The position numbers and the translations under genes are program-made. A DNA stretch of 64,000 nt. It comes from Allodiplogaster sudhausi (Eukaryota; Nematoda; Chromadorea; Rhabditida; Diplogasteridae). Below, one piece after another: positions 10,098 to 23,356 of the stretch. The number at the start of each line of letters is the position of its first letter. Position 1 is the stretch's first letter. Below the pieces are notes generated by a model that had not been told where the DNA came from, did not search any database, and worked only from the letters and a program-made list of their open reading frames with translations. The DNA lies in contig CALZFC010000021.1 in the NCBI GenBank assembly GCA_945643635.1, forward strand, positions 4,141,001 to 4,205,000, given 5' to 3'.

Positions 10098-10361
10098 TTT
10101 ACCTGACCTACAGTATCGATTTTTCTATTTCCGCTCCGTTTCGAGCTATGGGTCTCGAGCAGCCAAACTTGGACTCAGCTCGTCGAGCTGAGTACAACAA
10201 ATACAGTGTCCACTAGGTTTACAGAGGTTTTGGAGATTTATCGATCGAAATATGATCTTCACAAAAGCGCTTTTAACTAGAAAAGTTTTGGTACTAGAGT
10301 TCTGCAACCAATTTCGTTCGTGTACCCATAGTGCGTAGATCTCTAATTACACTACTTTGTG
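10098..10361 (+). repeat. Representative type 3 monomer (264 bp)
   Basis: Like type 2 but with gagcagcc, and with one A missing in aaacttggact (type 2 has aacattggact). It keeps the 10-bp-arm dyad and tgtccact. Near the right end it carries cacaaaagcgcttttaac, which creates the perfect palindrome aaaagcgctttt at 10263-10274. Type 3 is normally preceded by linker gcaatcaaacccagag and followed by gcaaccaatttcg. About three dozen copies occur in arm B, for example near 7567, 13539, 17956, 19506, 20289, 24972, 27055, 33811, 38490, 44478, 51497 and 63699. The missing base interrupts the open frames on both strands. Confidence 0.9.
10263..10274. other. Perfect 12-bp palindrome aaaagcgctttt (type 3 allele)
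   Basis: In most monomers the site reads aaaagcgcttgt and only the inner aagcgctt is self-complementary. The T allele in type 3 monomers (and in type 2 and 3 monomers of arm A) extends it to 12 bp. It is a marker of the type 3 lineage. A role in protein binding is possible but not shown. Confidence 0.7.
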
Positions 10362-11921
10362 TTTACCTGACCTACAGTATCGATTTTTCTATTTCCGCTC
10401 CGTTTCGAGTTATGGGTCTCGAGTAACCTACCATTCGACCCAGCTCGACGAGCTGAGTACAACAAATACAGCGTCCGCTAGGTTTCCAGAGGTTTTGGAG
10501 ATTTATCGATCGAAATATGATCTTCACAAAAGCGCTTGTAACTAGAAAAGTTTTGGTACTAGAGTTCTGCAATCAATTTCGTTCGTGTACCCATAGTGCG
10601 TAGATCTCTAATTACACTACTTTGTGTTTACCTGACCTACAGTATCGATTTTTCTATTTCCGCTCCGTTTCGAGTTATGGGTCTCGAGTAACCTACCATT
10701 CGACCCAGCTCGACGAGCTGAGTACAACAAATACAGCGTCCGCTAGGTTTACAGAGGTTTTGGAGATTTATCGATCGAAATATGATCTTCACAAAAGCGC
10801 TTGTAACTAGAAAAGTTTTGGTACTAGAGTTCTGCATTTCGTTCGTGTACCCATAGTGCGTAGATCTCTAATTACACTACTTTGTGTTTACCTGACCTAC
10901 AGTATCGATTTTTCTATTTCCGCTCCGTTTCGAGTTATGGGTCTCGAGTAACCTACCATTCGACCCAGCTCGACGAGCTGAGTACAACAAATACAGCTTC
11001 CGCTAGGTTTACAGAGGTTTTGGAGATTTATCGATCGAAATATGATCTTCACAAAAGCGCTTGTAACTAGAAAAGTTTTGGTACTAGAGTTCTGCAATCA
11101 ATTTCGTTCGTGTACCCATAGTGCGTAGATCTCTAATTACACTACTTTGTATTTACCTGACCTACAGTATCGATTTTCTATTTCCGCTCCGTTTCGAGTT
11201 ATGGGTCTCGAGTAACCTACCATTCGACCCATCTCGACGAGCTGAGTACAACAAATACAGCGTCCGCTAGGTTTACAGAGGTTTTGGAGATTTATCGATC
11301 GAAATATGATCTTCACAAAAGCGCTTGTAACTAGAAAAGTTTTGGTACTAGAGTTCTGCAACCAAACCCAGAGTGCGTAGATCTCAAATTACACCACTTT
11401 GTGTTTACCTGACCTACAGTATCGATTTTTCTATTTCCGCTCCGTTTCGAGCTATGGGTCTCGAGTAACCTACCATTCGACCCAGCTCGACGAGCTGAGT
11501 ACAACAAATACAGCTTCCGCTAGGTTTACAGAGGTTTTGGAGATTTATCGATCGAAATATGATCTTCACAAAAGCGCTTGTAACTAGAAAAGTTTTGGTA
11601 CTAGAGTTCTGCAATCAATTTCGTTCGTGTACCCATAGTGCGTAGATCTCTAATTACACTACTTTGTATTTACCTGACCTACAGTATCGATTTTTCTATT
11701 TCCGCTCCGTTTCGAGTTATGGGTCTCGAGTAACCTACCATTCGACCCATCTCGACGAGCTGAGTACAACAAATACAGCGTCCGCTAGGTTTACAGAGGT
11801 TTTGGAGATTTATCGATCGAAATATGATCTTCACAAAAGCGCTTGTAACTAGAAAAGTTTTGGTACTAGAGTTCTGCAACCAAACCCAGAGTGCGTAGAT
11901 CTCAAATTACACCACTTTGTG

Positions 11922-13475
11922 TTTACCTGACCTACAGTATCGATTTTTCTATTTCCGCTCCGTTTCGAGCTATGGGTCTCGAGTAGCCGAACATTGGACT
12001 CAGCTCGTCGAGCTGAGTACAACAAATACAGTGTCCACTAGGTTTACAGAGGTTTTGGAGATTTATCGATCGAAATATGATCTTCACAAAAGCGCTTGTA
12101 ACTAGAAAAGTTTTGGTACTAGAGTTCTGCAACCAATTTCGTTCGTGTACCCATAGTGCGTAGATCTCTAATTACACTACTTTGTATTTACCTGACCTAC
12201 AGTATCGATTTTTCTATTTCCGCTCCGTTTCGAGTTATGGGTCTCGAGTAACCTACCATTCGACCCATCTCGACGAGCTGAGTACAACAAATACAGCGTC
12301 CGCTAGGTTTACAGAGGTTTTGGAGATTTATCGATCGAAATATGATCTTCACAAAAGCGCTTGTAACTAGAAAAGTTTTGGTACTAGAGTTCTGCAATCA
12401 AACCCAGAGTGCGTAGATCTCTAATTACACTACTTTGTGTTTACCTGACCTACAGTATCGATTTTTCTATTTCCGCTCCGTTTCGAGCTATGGGTCTCGA
12501 GTAGCCGAACATTGGACTCAGCTCGTCGAGCTGAGTACAACAAATACAGTGTCCACTAGGTTTACAGAGGTTTTGGAGATTTATCGATCGAAATATGATC
12601 TTCACAAAAGCGCTTGTAACTAGAAAAGTTTTGGTACTAGAGTTCTGCAATCAATTTCGTTCGTGTACCCATAGTGCGTAGATCTCTAATTACACTACTT
12701 TGTATTTACCTGACCTACAGTATCGATTTTTCTATTTCCGCTCCGTTTCGAGTTATGGGTCTCGAGTAACCTACCATTCGACCCATCTCGACGAGCTGAG
12801 TACAACAAATACAGCGTCCGCTAGGTTTACAGAGGTTTTGGAGATTTATCGATCGAAATATGATCTTCACAAAAGCGCTTGTAACTAGAAAAGTTTTGGT
12901 ACTAGAGTTCTGCAACCAAACCCAGAGTGCGTAGATCTCAAATTACACCACTTTGTGTTTACCTGACCTACAGTATCGATTTTTCTATTTCCGCTCCGTT
13001 TCGAGCTATGGGTCTCGAGTAGCCGAACATTGGACTCAGCTCGTCGAGCTGAGTACAACAAATACAGTGTCCACTAGGTTTACAGAGGTTTTGGAGATTT
13101 ATCGATCGAAATATGATCTTCACAAAAGCGCTTGTAACTAGAAAAGTTTTGGTACTAGAGTTCTGCAACCAATTTCGTTCGTGTACCCATAGTGCGTAGA
13201 TCTCTAATTACACTACTTTGTATTTACCTGACCTACAGTATCGATTTTTCTATTTCCGCTCCGTTTCGAGTTATGGGTCTCGAGTAACCTACCATTCGAC
13301 CCATCTCGACGAGCTGAGTACAACAAATACAGCGTCCGCTAGGTTTACAGAGGTTTTGGAGATTTATCGATCGAAATATGATCTTCACAAAAGCGCTTGT
13401 AACTAGAAAAGTTTTGGTACTAGAGTTCTGCAATCAAACCCAGAGTGCGTAGATCTCTAATTACACTACTTTGTG
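11922..13475 (+). repeat. Dimeric higher-order repeat, 3 x 518 bp (type 2 + type 1b)
   Basis: Monomers start at 11922, 12187, 12440, 12705, 12958 and 13223, a strict alternation of 265 and 253 bp. Three dimers total 1554 bp. Dimer 2 has linker gcaatcaa where dimers 1 and 3 have gcaaccaa, and its type 2 monomer is preceded by ctaattacactac in place of the usual caaattacaccac, so the copies differ slightly. A type 3 monomer follows at 13476. Confidence 0.9.
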
Positions 13476-15039
13476 TTTACCTGACCTACAGTATCGATTT
13501 TTCTATTTCCGCTCCGTTTCGAGCTATGGGTCTCGAGCAGCCGAACTTGGACTCAGCTCGTCGAGCTGAGTACAACAAATACAGTGTCCACTAGGTTTAC
13601 AGAGGTTTTGGAGATTTATCGATCGAAATATGATCTTCACAAAAGCGCTTTTAACTAGAAAAGTTTTGGTACTAGAGTTCTGCAACCAATTTCGTTCGTG
13701 TACCCATAGTGCGTAGATCTCTAATTACACTACTTTGTGTTTACCTGACCTACAGTATCGATTTTTCTATTTCCGCTCCGTTTCGAGTTATGGGTCTCGA
13801 GTAACCTACCATTCGACCCAGCTCGACGAGCTGAGTACAACAAATACAGCGTCCGCTAGGTTTACAGAGGTTTTGGAGATTTATCGATCGAAATATGATC
13901 TTCACAAAAGCGCTTGTAACTAGAAAAGTTTTGGTACTAGAGTTCTGCAATCAATTTCGTTCGTGTACCCATAGTGCGTAGATCTCTAATTACACTACTT
14001 TGTGTTTACCTGACCTACAGTATCGATTTTTCTATTTCCGCTCCGTTTCGAGTTATGGGTCTCGAGTAACCTACCATTCGACCCATCTCGACGAGCTGAG
14101 TACAACAAATACAGCGTCCGCTAGGTTTACAGAGGTTTTGGAGATTTATCGATCGAAATATGATCTTCACAAAAGCGCTTGTAACTAGAAAAGTTTTGGT
14201 ACTAGAGTTCTGCAACCAAACCCAGAGTGCGTAGATCTCAAATTACACCACTTTGTGTTTACCTGACCTACAGTATCGATTTTTCTATTTCCGCTCCGTT
14301 TCGAGCTATGGGTCTCGAGTAGCCGAACATTGGACTCAGCTCGTCGAGCTGAGTACAACAAATACAGTGTCCACTAGGTTTACAGAGGTTTTGGAGATTT
14401 ATCGATCGAAATATGATCTTCACAAAAGCGCTTGTAACTAGAAAAGTTTTGGTACTAGAGTTCTGCAACCAATTTCGTTCGTGTACCCATAGTGCGTAGA
14501 TCTCTAATTACACTACTTTGTGTTTACCTGACCTACAGTATCGATTTTTCTATTTCCGCTCCGTTTCGAGTTATGGGTCTCGAGTAACCTACCATTCGAC
14601 CCAGCTCGACGAGCTGAGTACAACAAATACAGCGTCCGCTAGGTTTACAGAGGTTTTGGAGATTTATCGATCGAAATATGATCTTCACAAAAGCGCTTGT
14701 AACTAGAAAAGTTTTGGTACTAGAGTTCTGCAATCAATTTCGTTCGTGTACCCATAGTGCGTAGATCTCTAATTACACTACTTTGTGTTTACCTGACCTA
14801 CAGTATCGATTTTCTATTTCCGCTCCGTTTCGAGTTATGGGTCTCGAGTAACCTACCATTCGACCCAGCTCGACGAGCTGAGTACAACAAATACAGCGTC
14901 CGCTAGGTTTACAGAGGTTTTGGAGATTTATCGATCGAAATATGATCTTCACAAAAGCGCTTGTAACTAGAAAAGTTTTGGTACTAGAGTTCTGCAACCA
15001 AACCCAGAGTGCGTAGATCTCAAATTACACCACTTTGTG

Positions 15040-15304
15040 TTTACCTGACCTACAGTATCGATTTTTCTATTTCCGCTCCGTTTCGAGCTATGGGTCTCGA
15101 GTAACCTACCATTCGACCCAGCTCGTCGAGCTGAGTACAACAAATACAGTGTCCACTAGGTTTACAGAGGTTTTGGAGATTTATCGATCGAAATATGATC
15201 TTCACAAAAGCGCTTGTAACTAGAAAAGTTTTGGTACTAGAGTTCTGCAATCAATTTCGTTCGTGTACCCATAGTGCGTAGATCTCTAATTACACTACTT
15301 TGTG
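15040..15304 (+). repeat. Mosaic monomer: type 1 left part, type 2 dyad and right part
   Basis: Starts with gagctatggg (usual for type 2), continues with the type 1 segment taacctaccattcgaccc, then switches to the T-centred dyad gctcgtcgagc and the type 2 marker tgtccact. At least two switches between parental types are needed, one of them at or next to the dyad. Another mosaic lies at 15558-15822 (taacctaccattcgactcag with an A-centred dyad, then tgtccact). Such monomers are what gene conversion or unequal exchange between types would leave. Confidence 0.8.
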
Positions 15305-18300
15305 TTTACCTGACCTACAGTATCGATTTTTCTATTTCCGCTCCGTTTCGAGTTATGGGTCTCGAGTAACCTACCATTCGACCCATCTCGACGAGCTGAG
15401 TACAACAAATACAGCGTCCGCTAGGTTTACAGAGGTTTTGGAGATTTATCGATCGAAATATGATCTTCACAAAAGCGCTTGTAACTAGAAAAGTTTTGGT
15501 ACTAGAGTTCTGCAACCAAACCCAGAGTGCGTAGATCTCAAATTACACCACTTTGTGTTTACCTGACCTACAGTATCGATTTTTCTATTTCCGCTCCGTT
15601 TCGAGCTATGGGTCTCGAGTAACCTACCATTCGACTCAGCTCGACGAGCTGAGTACAACAAATACAGTGTCCACTAGGTTTACAGAGGTTTTGGAGATTT
15701 ATCGATCGAAATATGATCTTCACAAAAGCGCTTGTAACTAGAAAAGTTTTGGTACTAGAGTTCTGCAACCAATTTCGTTCGTGTACCCATAGTGCGTAGA
15801 TCTCTAATTACACTACTTTGTGTTTACCTGACCTACAGTATCGATTTTTCTATTTCCGCTCCGTTTCGAGTTATGGGTCTCGAGTAACCTACCATTCGAC
15901 CCATCTCGACGAGCTGAGTACAACAAATACAGCGTCCGCTAGGTTTACAGAGGTTTTGGAGATTTATCGATCGAAATATGATCTTCACAAAAGCGCTTGT
16001 AACTAGAAAAGTTTTGGTACTAGAGTTCTGCAACCAAACCCAGAGTGCGTAGATCTCTAATTACACTACTTTGTGTTTACCTGACCTACAGTATCGATTT
16101 TTCTATTTCCGCTCCGTTTCGAGCTATGGGTCTCGAGTAGCCGAACATTGGACTCAGCTCGTCGAGCTGAGTACAACAAATACAGTGTCCACTAGGTTTA
16201 CAGAGGTTTTGGAGATTTATCGATCGAAATATGATCTTCACAAAAGCGCTTGTAACTAGAAAAGTTTTGGTACTAGAGTTCTGCAACCAATTTCGTTCGT
16301 GTACCCATAGTGCGTAGATCTCTAATTACACTACTTTGTGTTTACCTGACCTACAGTATCGATTTTTCTATTTCCGCTCCGTTTCGAGTTATGGGTCTCG
16401 AGTAACCTACCATTCGACCCAGCTCGACGAGCTGAGTACAACAAATACAGCGTCCGCTAGGTTTACAGAGGTTTTGGAGATTTATCGATCGAAATATGAT
16501 CTTCACAAAAGCGCTTGTAACTAGAAAAGTTTTGGTACTAGAGTTCTGCAACCAATTTCGTTCGTGTACCCATAGTGCGTAGATCTCTAATTACACTACT
16601 TTGTGTTTACCTGACCTACAGTATCGATTTTTCTATTTCCGCTCCGTTTCGAGTTATGGGTCTCGAGTAACCTACCATTCGACCCAGCTCGACGAGCTGA
16701 GTACAACAAATACAGCGTCCGCTAGGTTTACAGAGGTTTTGGAGATTTATCGATCGAAATATGATCTTCACAAAAGCGCTTGTAACTAGAAAAGTTTTGG
16801 TACTAGAGTTCTGCAACCAAACCCAGAGTGCGTAGATCTCTAATTACACTACTTTGTGTTTACCTGACCTACAGTATCGATTTTTCTATTTCCGCTCCGT
16901 TTCGAGCTATGGGTCTCGAGTAACCTACCATTCGACCCAGCTCGACGAGCTGAGTACAACAAATACAGCGTCCGCTAGGTTTACAGAGGTTTTGGAGATT
17001 TATCGATCGAAATATGATCTTCACAAAAGCGCTTGTAACTAGAAAAGTTTTGGTACTAGAGTTCTGCAATCAATTTCGTTCGTGTACCCATAGTGCGTAG
17101 ATCTCTAATTACACTACTTTGTGTTTACCTGACCTACAGTATCGATTTTTCTATTTCCGCTCCGTTTCGAGTTATGGGTCTCGAGTAACCTACCATTCGA
17201 CCCATCTCGACGAGCTGAGTACAACAAATACAGCGTCCGCTAGGTTTACAGAGGTTTTGGAGATTTATCGATCGAAATATGATCTTCACAAAAGCGCTTG
17301 TAACTAGAAAAGTTTTGGTACTAGAGTTCTGCAACCAAACCCAGAGTGCGTAGATCTCAAATTACACCACTTTGTGTTTACCTGACCTACAGTATCGATT
17401 TTTCTATTTCCGCTCCGTTTCGAGCTATGGGTCTCGAGTAGCCGAACATTGGACTCAGCTCGTCGAGCTGAGTACAACAAATACAGTGTCCACTAGGTTT
17501 ACAGAGGTTTTGGAGATTTATCGATCGAAATATGATCTTCACAAAAGCGCTTGTAACTAGAAAAGTTTTGGTACTAGAGTTCTGCAACCAATTTCGTTCG
17601 TGTACCCATAGTGCGTAGATCTCTAATTACACTACTTTGTGTTTACCTGACCTACAGTATCGATTTTTCTATTTCCGCTCCGTTTCGAGTTATGGGTCTC
17701 GAGTAACCTACCATTCGACCCATCTCGACGAGCTGAGTACAACAAATACAGCGTCCGCTAGGTTTACAGAGGTTTTGGAGATTTATCGATCGAAATATGA
17801 TCTTCACAAAAGCGCTTGTAACTAGAAAAGTTTTGGTACTAGAGTTCTGCAATCAAACCCAGAGTGCGTAGATCTCTAATTACACTACTTTGTGTTTACC
17901 TGACCTACAGTATCGATTTTTCTATTTCCGCTCCGTTTCGAGCTATGGGTCTCGAGCAGCCGAACTTGGACTCAGCTCGTCGAGCTGAGTACAACAAATA
18001 CAGTGTCCACTAGGTTTACAGAGGTTTTGGAGATTTATCGATCGAAATATGATCTTCACAAAAGCGCTTGTAACTAGAAAAGTTTTGGTACTAGAGTTCT
18101 GCAACCAATTTCGTTCGTGTACCCATAGTGCGTAGATCTCTAATTACACTACTTTGTGTTTACCTGACCTACAGTATCGATTTTTCTATTTCCGCTCCGT
18201 TTCGAGTTATGGGTCTCGAGTAACCTACCATTCGACCCAGCTCGACGAGCTGAGTACAACAAATACAGCGTCCGCTAGGTTTACAGAGGTTTTGGAGATT

Positions 18301-18890
18301 TATCGATCGAAATATGATCTTCACAAAAGCGCTTGTAACTAGAAAAGTTTTGGTACTAGAGTTCTGCAACCAAACCCAGAGTGCGTAGATCTCTAATTAC
18401 ACTACTTTGTGTTTACCTGACCTACAGTATCGATTTTTCTATTTCCGCTCCGTTTCGAGCTATGGGTCTCGAGTAACCTACCATTCGACCCAGCTCGACG
18501 AGCTGAGTACAACAAATACAGCTCCGCTAGGTTTACAGAGGTTTTGGAGATTTATCGATCGAAATATGATCTTCACAAAAGCGCTTGTAACTAGAAAAGT
18601 TTTGGTACTAGAGTTCTGCAATCAATTTCGTTCGTGTACCCATAGTGCGTAGATCTCTAATTACACTACTTTGTATTTACCTGACCTACAGTATCGATTT
18701 TTCTATTTCCGCTCCGTTTCGAGTTATGGGTCTCGAGTAACCTACCATTCGACCCATCTCGACGAGCTGAGTACAACAAATACAGCGTCCGCTAGGTTTA
18801 CAGAGGTTTTGGAGATTTATCGATCGAAATATGATCTTCACAAAAGCGCTTGTAACTAGAAAAGTTTTGGTACTAGAGTTCTGCAACCAA

Positions 18891-18900
18891 ACCCAGTGCG
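18891..18900 (+). repeat. Linker variant with 2-bp loss (aacccagtgcg)
   Basis: The usual short linker reads aacccagagtgcg; here one AG is missing, giving a 251-bp monomer. It joins a type 1b monomer to a type 2 monomer and lengthens a non-coding open frame on the minus strand across the boundary. It is a single-copy length variant, useful as an anchor in read mapping. Confidence 0.75.
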
Positions 18901-20226
18901 TAGATCTCAAATTACACCACTTTGTGTTTACCTGACCTACAGTATCGATTTTTCTATTTCCGCTCCGTTTCGAGCTATGGGTCTCGAGTAGCCGAACATT
19001 GGACTCAGCTCGTCGAGCTGAGTACAACAAATACAGTGTCCACTAGGTTTACAGAGGTTTTGGAGATTTATCGATCGAAATATGATCTTCACAAAAGCGC
19101 TTGTAACTAGAAAAGTTTTGGTACTAGAGTTCTGCAACCAATTTCGTTCGTGTACCCATAGTGCGTAGATCTCTAATTACACTACTTTGTGTTTACCTGA
19201 CCTACAGTATCGATTTTTCTATTTCCGCTCCGTTTCGAGTTATGGGTCTCGAGTAACCTACCATTCGACCCATCTCGACGAGCTGAGTACAACAAATACA
19301 GCGTCCGCTAGGTTTACAGAGGTTTTGGAGATTTATCGATCGAAATATGATCTTCACAAAAGCGCTTGTAACTAGAAAAGTTTTGGTACTAGAGTTCTGC
19401 AATCAAACCCAGAGTGCGTAGATCTCTAATTACACTACTTTGTGTTTACCTGACCTACAGTATCGATTTTTCTATTTCCGCTCCGTTTCGAGCTATGGGT
19501 CTCGAGCAGCCGAACTTGGACTCAGCTCGTCGAGCTGAGTACAACAAATACAGTGTCCACTAGGTTTACAGAGGTTTTGGAGATTTATCGATCGAAATAT
19601 GATCTTCACAAAAGCGCTTTTAACTAGAAAAGTTTTGGTACTAGAGTTCTGCAACCAATTTCGTTCGTGTACCCATAGTGCGTAGATCTCTAATTACACT
19701 ACTTTGTGTTTACCTGACCTACAGTATCGATTTTTCTATTTCCGCTCCGTTTCGAGTTATGGGTCTCGAGTAACCTACCATTCGACCCAGCTCGACGAGC
19801 TGAGTACAACAAATACAGCGTCCGCTAGGTTTACAGAGGTTTTGGAGATTTATCGATCGAAATATGATCTTCACAAAAGCGCTTGTAACTAGAAAAGTTT
19901 TGGTACTAGAGTTCTGCAATCAATTTCGTTCGTGTACCCATAGTGCGTAGATCTCTAATTACACTACTTTGTGTTTACCTGACCTACAGTATCGATTTTT
20001 CTATTTCCGCTCCGTTTCGAGTTATGGGTCTCGAGTAACCTACCATTCGACCCATCTCGACGAGCTGAGTACAACAAATACAGCGTCCGCTAGGTTTACA
20101 GAGGTTTTGGAGATTTATCGATCGAAATATGATCTTCACAAAAGCGCTTGTAACTAGAAAAGTTTTGGTACTAGAGTTCTGCAATCAAACCCAGAGTGCG
20201 TAGATCTCTAATTACACTACTTTGTG

Positions 20227-23200
20227 TTTACCTGACCTACAGTATCGATTTTTCTATTTCCGCTCCGTTTCGAGCTATGGGTCTCGAGCAGCCGAACTTG
20301 GACTCAGCTCGTCGAGCTGAGTACAACAAATACAGTGTCCACTAGGTTTACAGAGGTTTTGGAGATTTATCGATCGAAATATGATCTTCACAAAAGCGCT
20401 TTTAACTAGAAAAGTTTTGGTACTAGAGTTCTGCAACCAATTTCGTTCGTGTACCCATAGTGCGTAGATCTCTAATTACACTACTTTGTGTTTACCTGAC
20501 CTACAGTATCGATTTTTCTATTTCCGCTCCGTTTCGAGTTATGGGTCTCGAGTAGCCGAACATTCGACTCAGCTCGTCGAGCTGAGTACAACAAATACAG
20601 TGTCCACTAGGTTTACAGAGGTTTTGGAGATTTATCGATCGAAATATGATCTTCACAAAAGCGCTTGTAACTAGAAAAGTTTTGGTACTAGAGTTCTGCA
20701 ATCAAACCCAGAGTGCGTAGATCTCTAATTACACTACTTTGTGTTTACCTGACCTACAGTATCGATTTTTCTATTTCCGCTCCGTTTCGAGCTATGGGTC
20801 TCGAGCAGCCGAACATTGGACTCAGCTCGTCGAGCTGAGTACAACAAATACAGTGTCCACTAGGTTTACAGAGGTTTTGGAGATTTATCGATCGAAATAT
20901 GATCTTCACAAAAGCGCTTGTAACTAGAAAAGTTTTGGTACTAGAGTTCTGCAACCAATTTCGTTCGTGTACCCATAGTGCGTAGATCTCTAATTACACT
21001 ACTTTGTGTTTACCTGACCTACAGTATCGATTTTTCTATTTCCGCTCCGTTTCGAGTTATGGGTCTCGAGTAACCTACCATTCGACCCAGCTCGACGAGC
21101 TGAGTACAACAAATACAGTGTCCACTAGGTTTACAGAGGTTTTGGAGATTTATCGATCGAAATATGATCTTCACAAAAGCGCTTGTAACTAGAAAAGTTT
21201 TGGTACTAGAGTTCTGCAACCAATTTCGTTCGTGTACCCATAGTGCGTAGATCTCTAATTACACTACTTTGTGTTTACCTGACCTACAGTATCGATTTTT
21301 CTATTTCCGCTCCGTTTCGAGTTATGGGTCTCGAGTAACCTACCATTCGACCCAGCTCGACGAGCTGAGTACAACAAATACAGCGTCCGCTAGGTTTACA
21401 GAGGTTTTGGAGATTTATCGATCGAAATATGATCTTCACAAAAGCGCTTGTAACTAGAAAAGTTTTGGTACTAGAGTTCTGCAATCAATTTCGTTCGTGT
21501 ACCCATAGTGCGTAGATCTCTAATTACACTACTTTGTGTTTACCTGACCTACAGTATCGATTTTTCTATTTCCGCTCCGTTTCGAGTTATGGGTCTCGAG
21601 TAACCTACCATTCGACCCAGCTCGACGAGCTGAGTACAACAAATACAGCGTCCGCTAGGTTTACAGAGGTTTTGGAGATTTATCGATCGAAATATGATCT
21701 TCACAAAAGCGCTTGTAACTAGAAAAGTTTTGGTACTAGAGTTCTGCAATCAAACCCAGAGTGCGTAGATCTCTAATTACACTACTTTGTGTTTACCTGA
21801 CCTACAGTATCGATTTTTCTATTTCCGCTCCGTTTCGAGCTATGGGTCTCGAGCAGCCGAACTTGGACTCAGCTCGTCGAGCTGAGTACAACAAATACAG
21901 TGTCCACTAGGTTTACAGAGGTTTTGGAGATTTATCGATCGAAATATGATCTTCACAAAAGCGCTTGTAACTAGAAAAGTTTTGGTACTAGAGTTCTGCA
22001 ACCAATTTCGTTCGTGTACCCATAGTGCGTAGATCTCTAATTACACTACTTTGTGTTTACCTGACCTACAGTATCGATTTTTCTATTTCCGCTCCGTTTC
22101 GAGTTATGGGTCTCGAGTAGCCGAACATTGGACTCAGCTCGTCGAGCTGAGTACAACAAATACAGTGTCCACTAGGTTTACAGAGGTTTTGGAGATTTAT
22201 CGATCGAAATATGATCTTCACAAAAGCGCTTGTAACTAGAAAAGTTTTGGTACTAGAGTTCTGCAATCAAACCCAGAGTGCGTAGATCTCTAATTACACT
22301 ACTTTGTGTTTACCTGACCTACAGTATCGATTTTTCTATTTCCGCTCCGTTTCGAGCTATGGGTCTCGAGCAGCCGAACATTGGACTCAGCTCGTCGAGC
22401 TGAGTACAACAAATACAGTGTCCACTAGGTTTACAGAGGTTTTGGAGATTTATCGATCGAAATATGATCTTCACAAAAGCGCTTGTAACTAGAAAAGTTT
22501 TGGTACTAGAGTTCTGCAACCAATTTCGTTCGTGTACCCATAGTGCGTAGATCTCTAATTACACTACTTTGTGTTTACCTGACCTACAGTATCGATTTTT
22601 CTATTTCCGCTCCGTTTCGAGTTATGGGTCTCGAGTAACCTACCATTCGACCCAGCTCGACGAGCTGAGTACAACAAATACAGTGTCCACTAGGTTTACA
22701 GAGGTTTTGGAGATTTATCGATCGAAATATGATCTTCACAAAAGCGCTTGTAACTAGAAAAGTTTTGGTACTAGAGTTCTGCAACCAATTTCGTTCGTGT
22801 ACCCATAGTGCGTAGATCTCTAATTACACTACTTTGTGTTTACCTGACCTACAGTATCGATTTTTCTATTTCCGCTCCGTTTCGAGTTATGGGTCTCGAG
22901 TAACCTACCATTCGACCCAGCTCGACGAGCTGAGTACAACAAATACAGCGTCCGCTAGGTTTACAGAGGTTTTGGAGATTTATCGATCGAAATATGATCT
23001 TCACAAAAGCGCTTGTAACTAGAAAAGTTTTGGTACTAGAGTTCTGCAACCAATTTCGTTCGTGTACCCATAGTGCGTAGATCTCTAATTACACTACTTT
23101 GTGTTTACCTGACCTACAGTATCGATTTTTCTATTTCCGCTCCGTTTCGAGTTATGGGTCTCGAGTAACCTACCATTCGACCCAGCTCGACGAGCTGAGT

Positions 23201-23356
23201 ACAACAAATACAGCGTCCGCTAGGTTTACAGAGGTTTTGGAGATTTATCGATCGAAATATGATCTTCACAAAAGCGCTTGTAACTAGAAAAGTTTTGGTA
23301 CTAGAGTTCTGCAATCAAACCCAGAGTGCGTAGATCTCTAATTACACTACTTTGTG
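20227..23356 (+). repeat. Six-monomer higher-order repeat of 1565 bp, two tandem copies (20227-21791 and 21792-23356)
   Basis: Monomer order in both copies is type 3, type 2 starting with gagttatggg, type 2 with gcagccgaacattgg, a type 1/type 2 mosaic (21009 and 22574), type 1, type 1. All corresponding starts are offset by 1565 bp. Differences I can see are gcgcttttaac (copy 1, near 20397) against gcgcttgtaac (copy 2, near 21961), cattcgactc (copy 1, near 20561) against cattggactc (copy 2), and gcaatcaatttcg against gcaaccaatttcg linkers near 21482/23047. The unit just after, from 23357, starts with the gcagccgaacattgg monomer, so the register breaks there. Confidence 0.88.
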
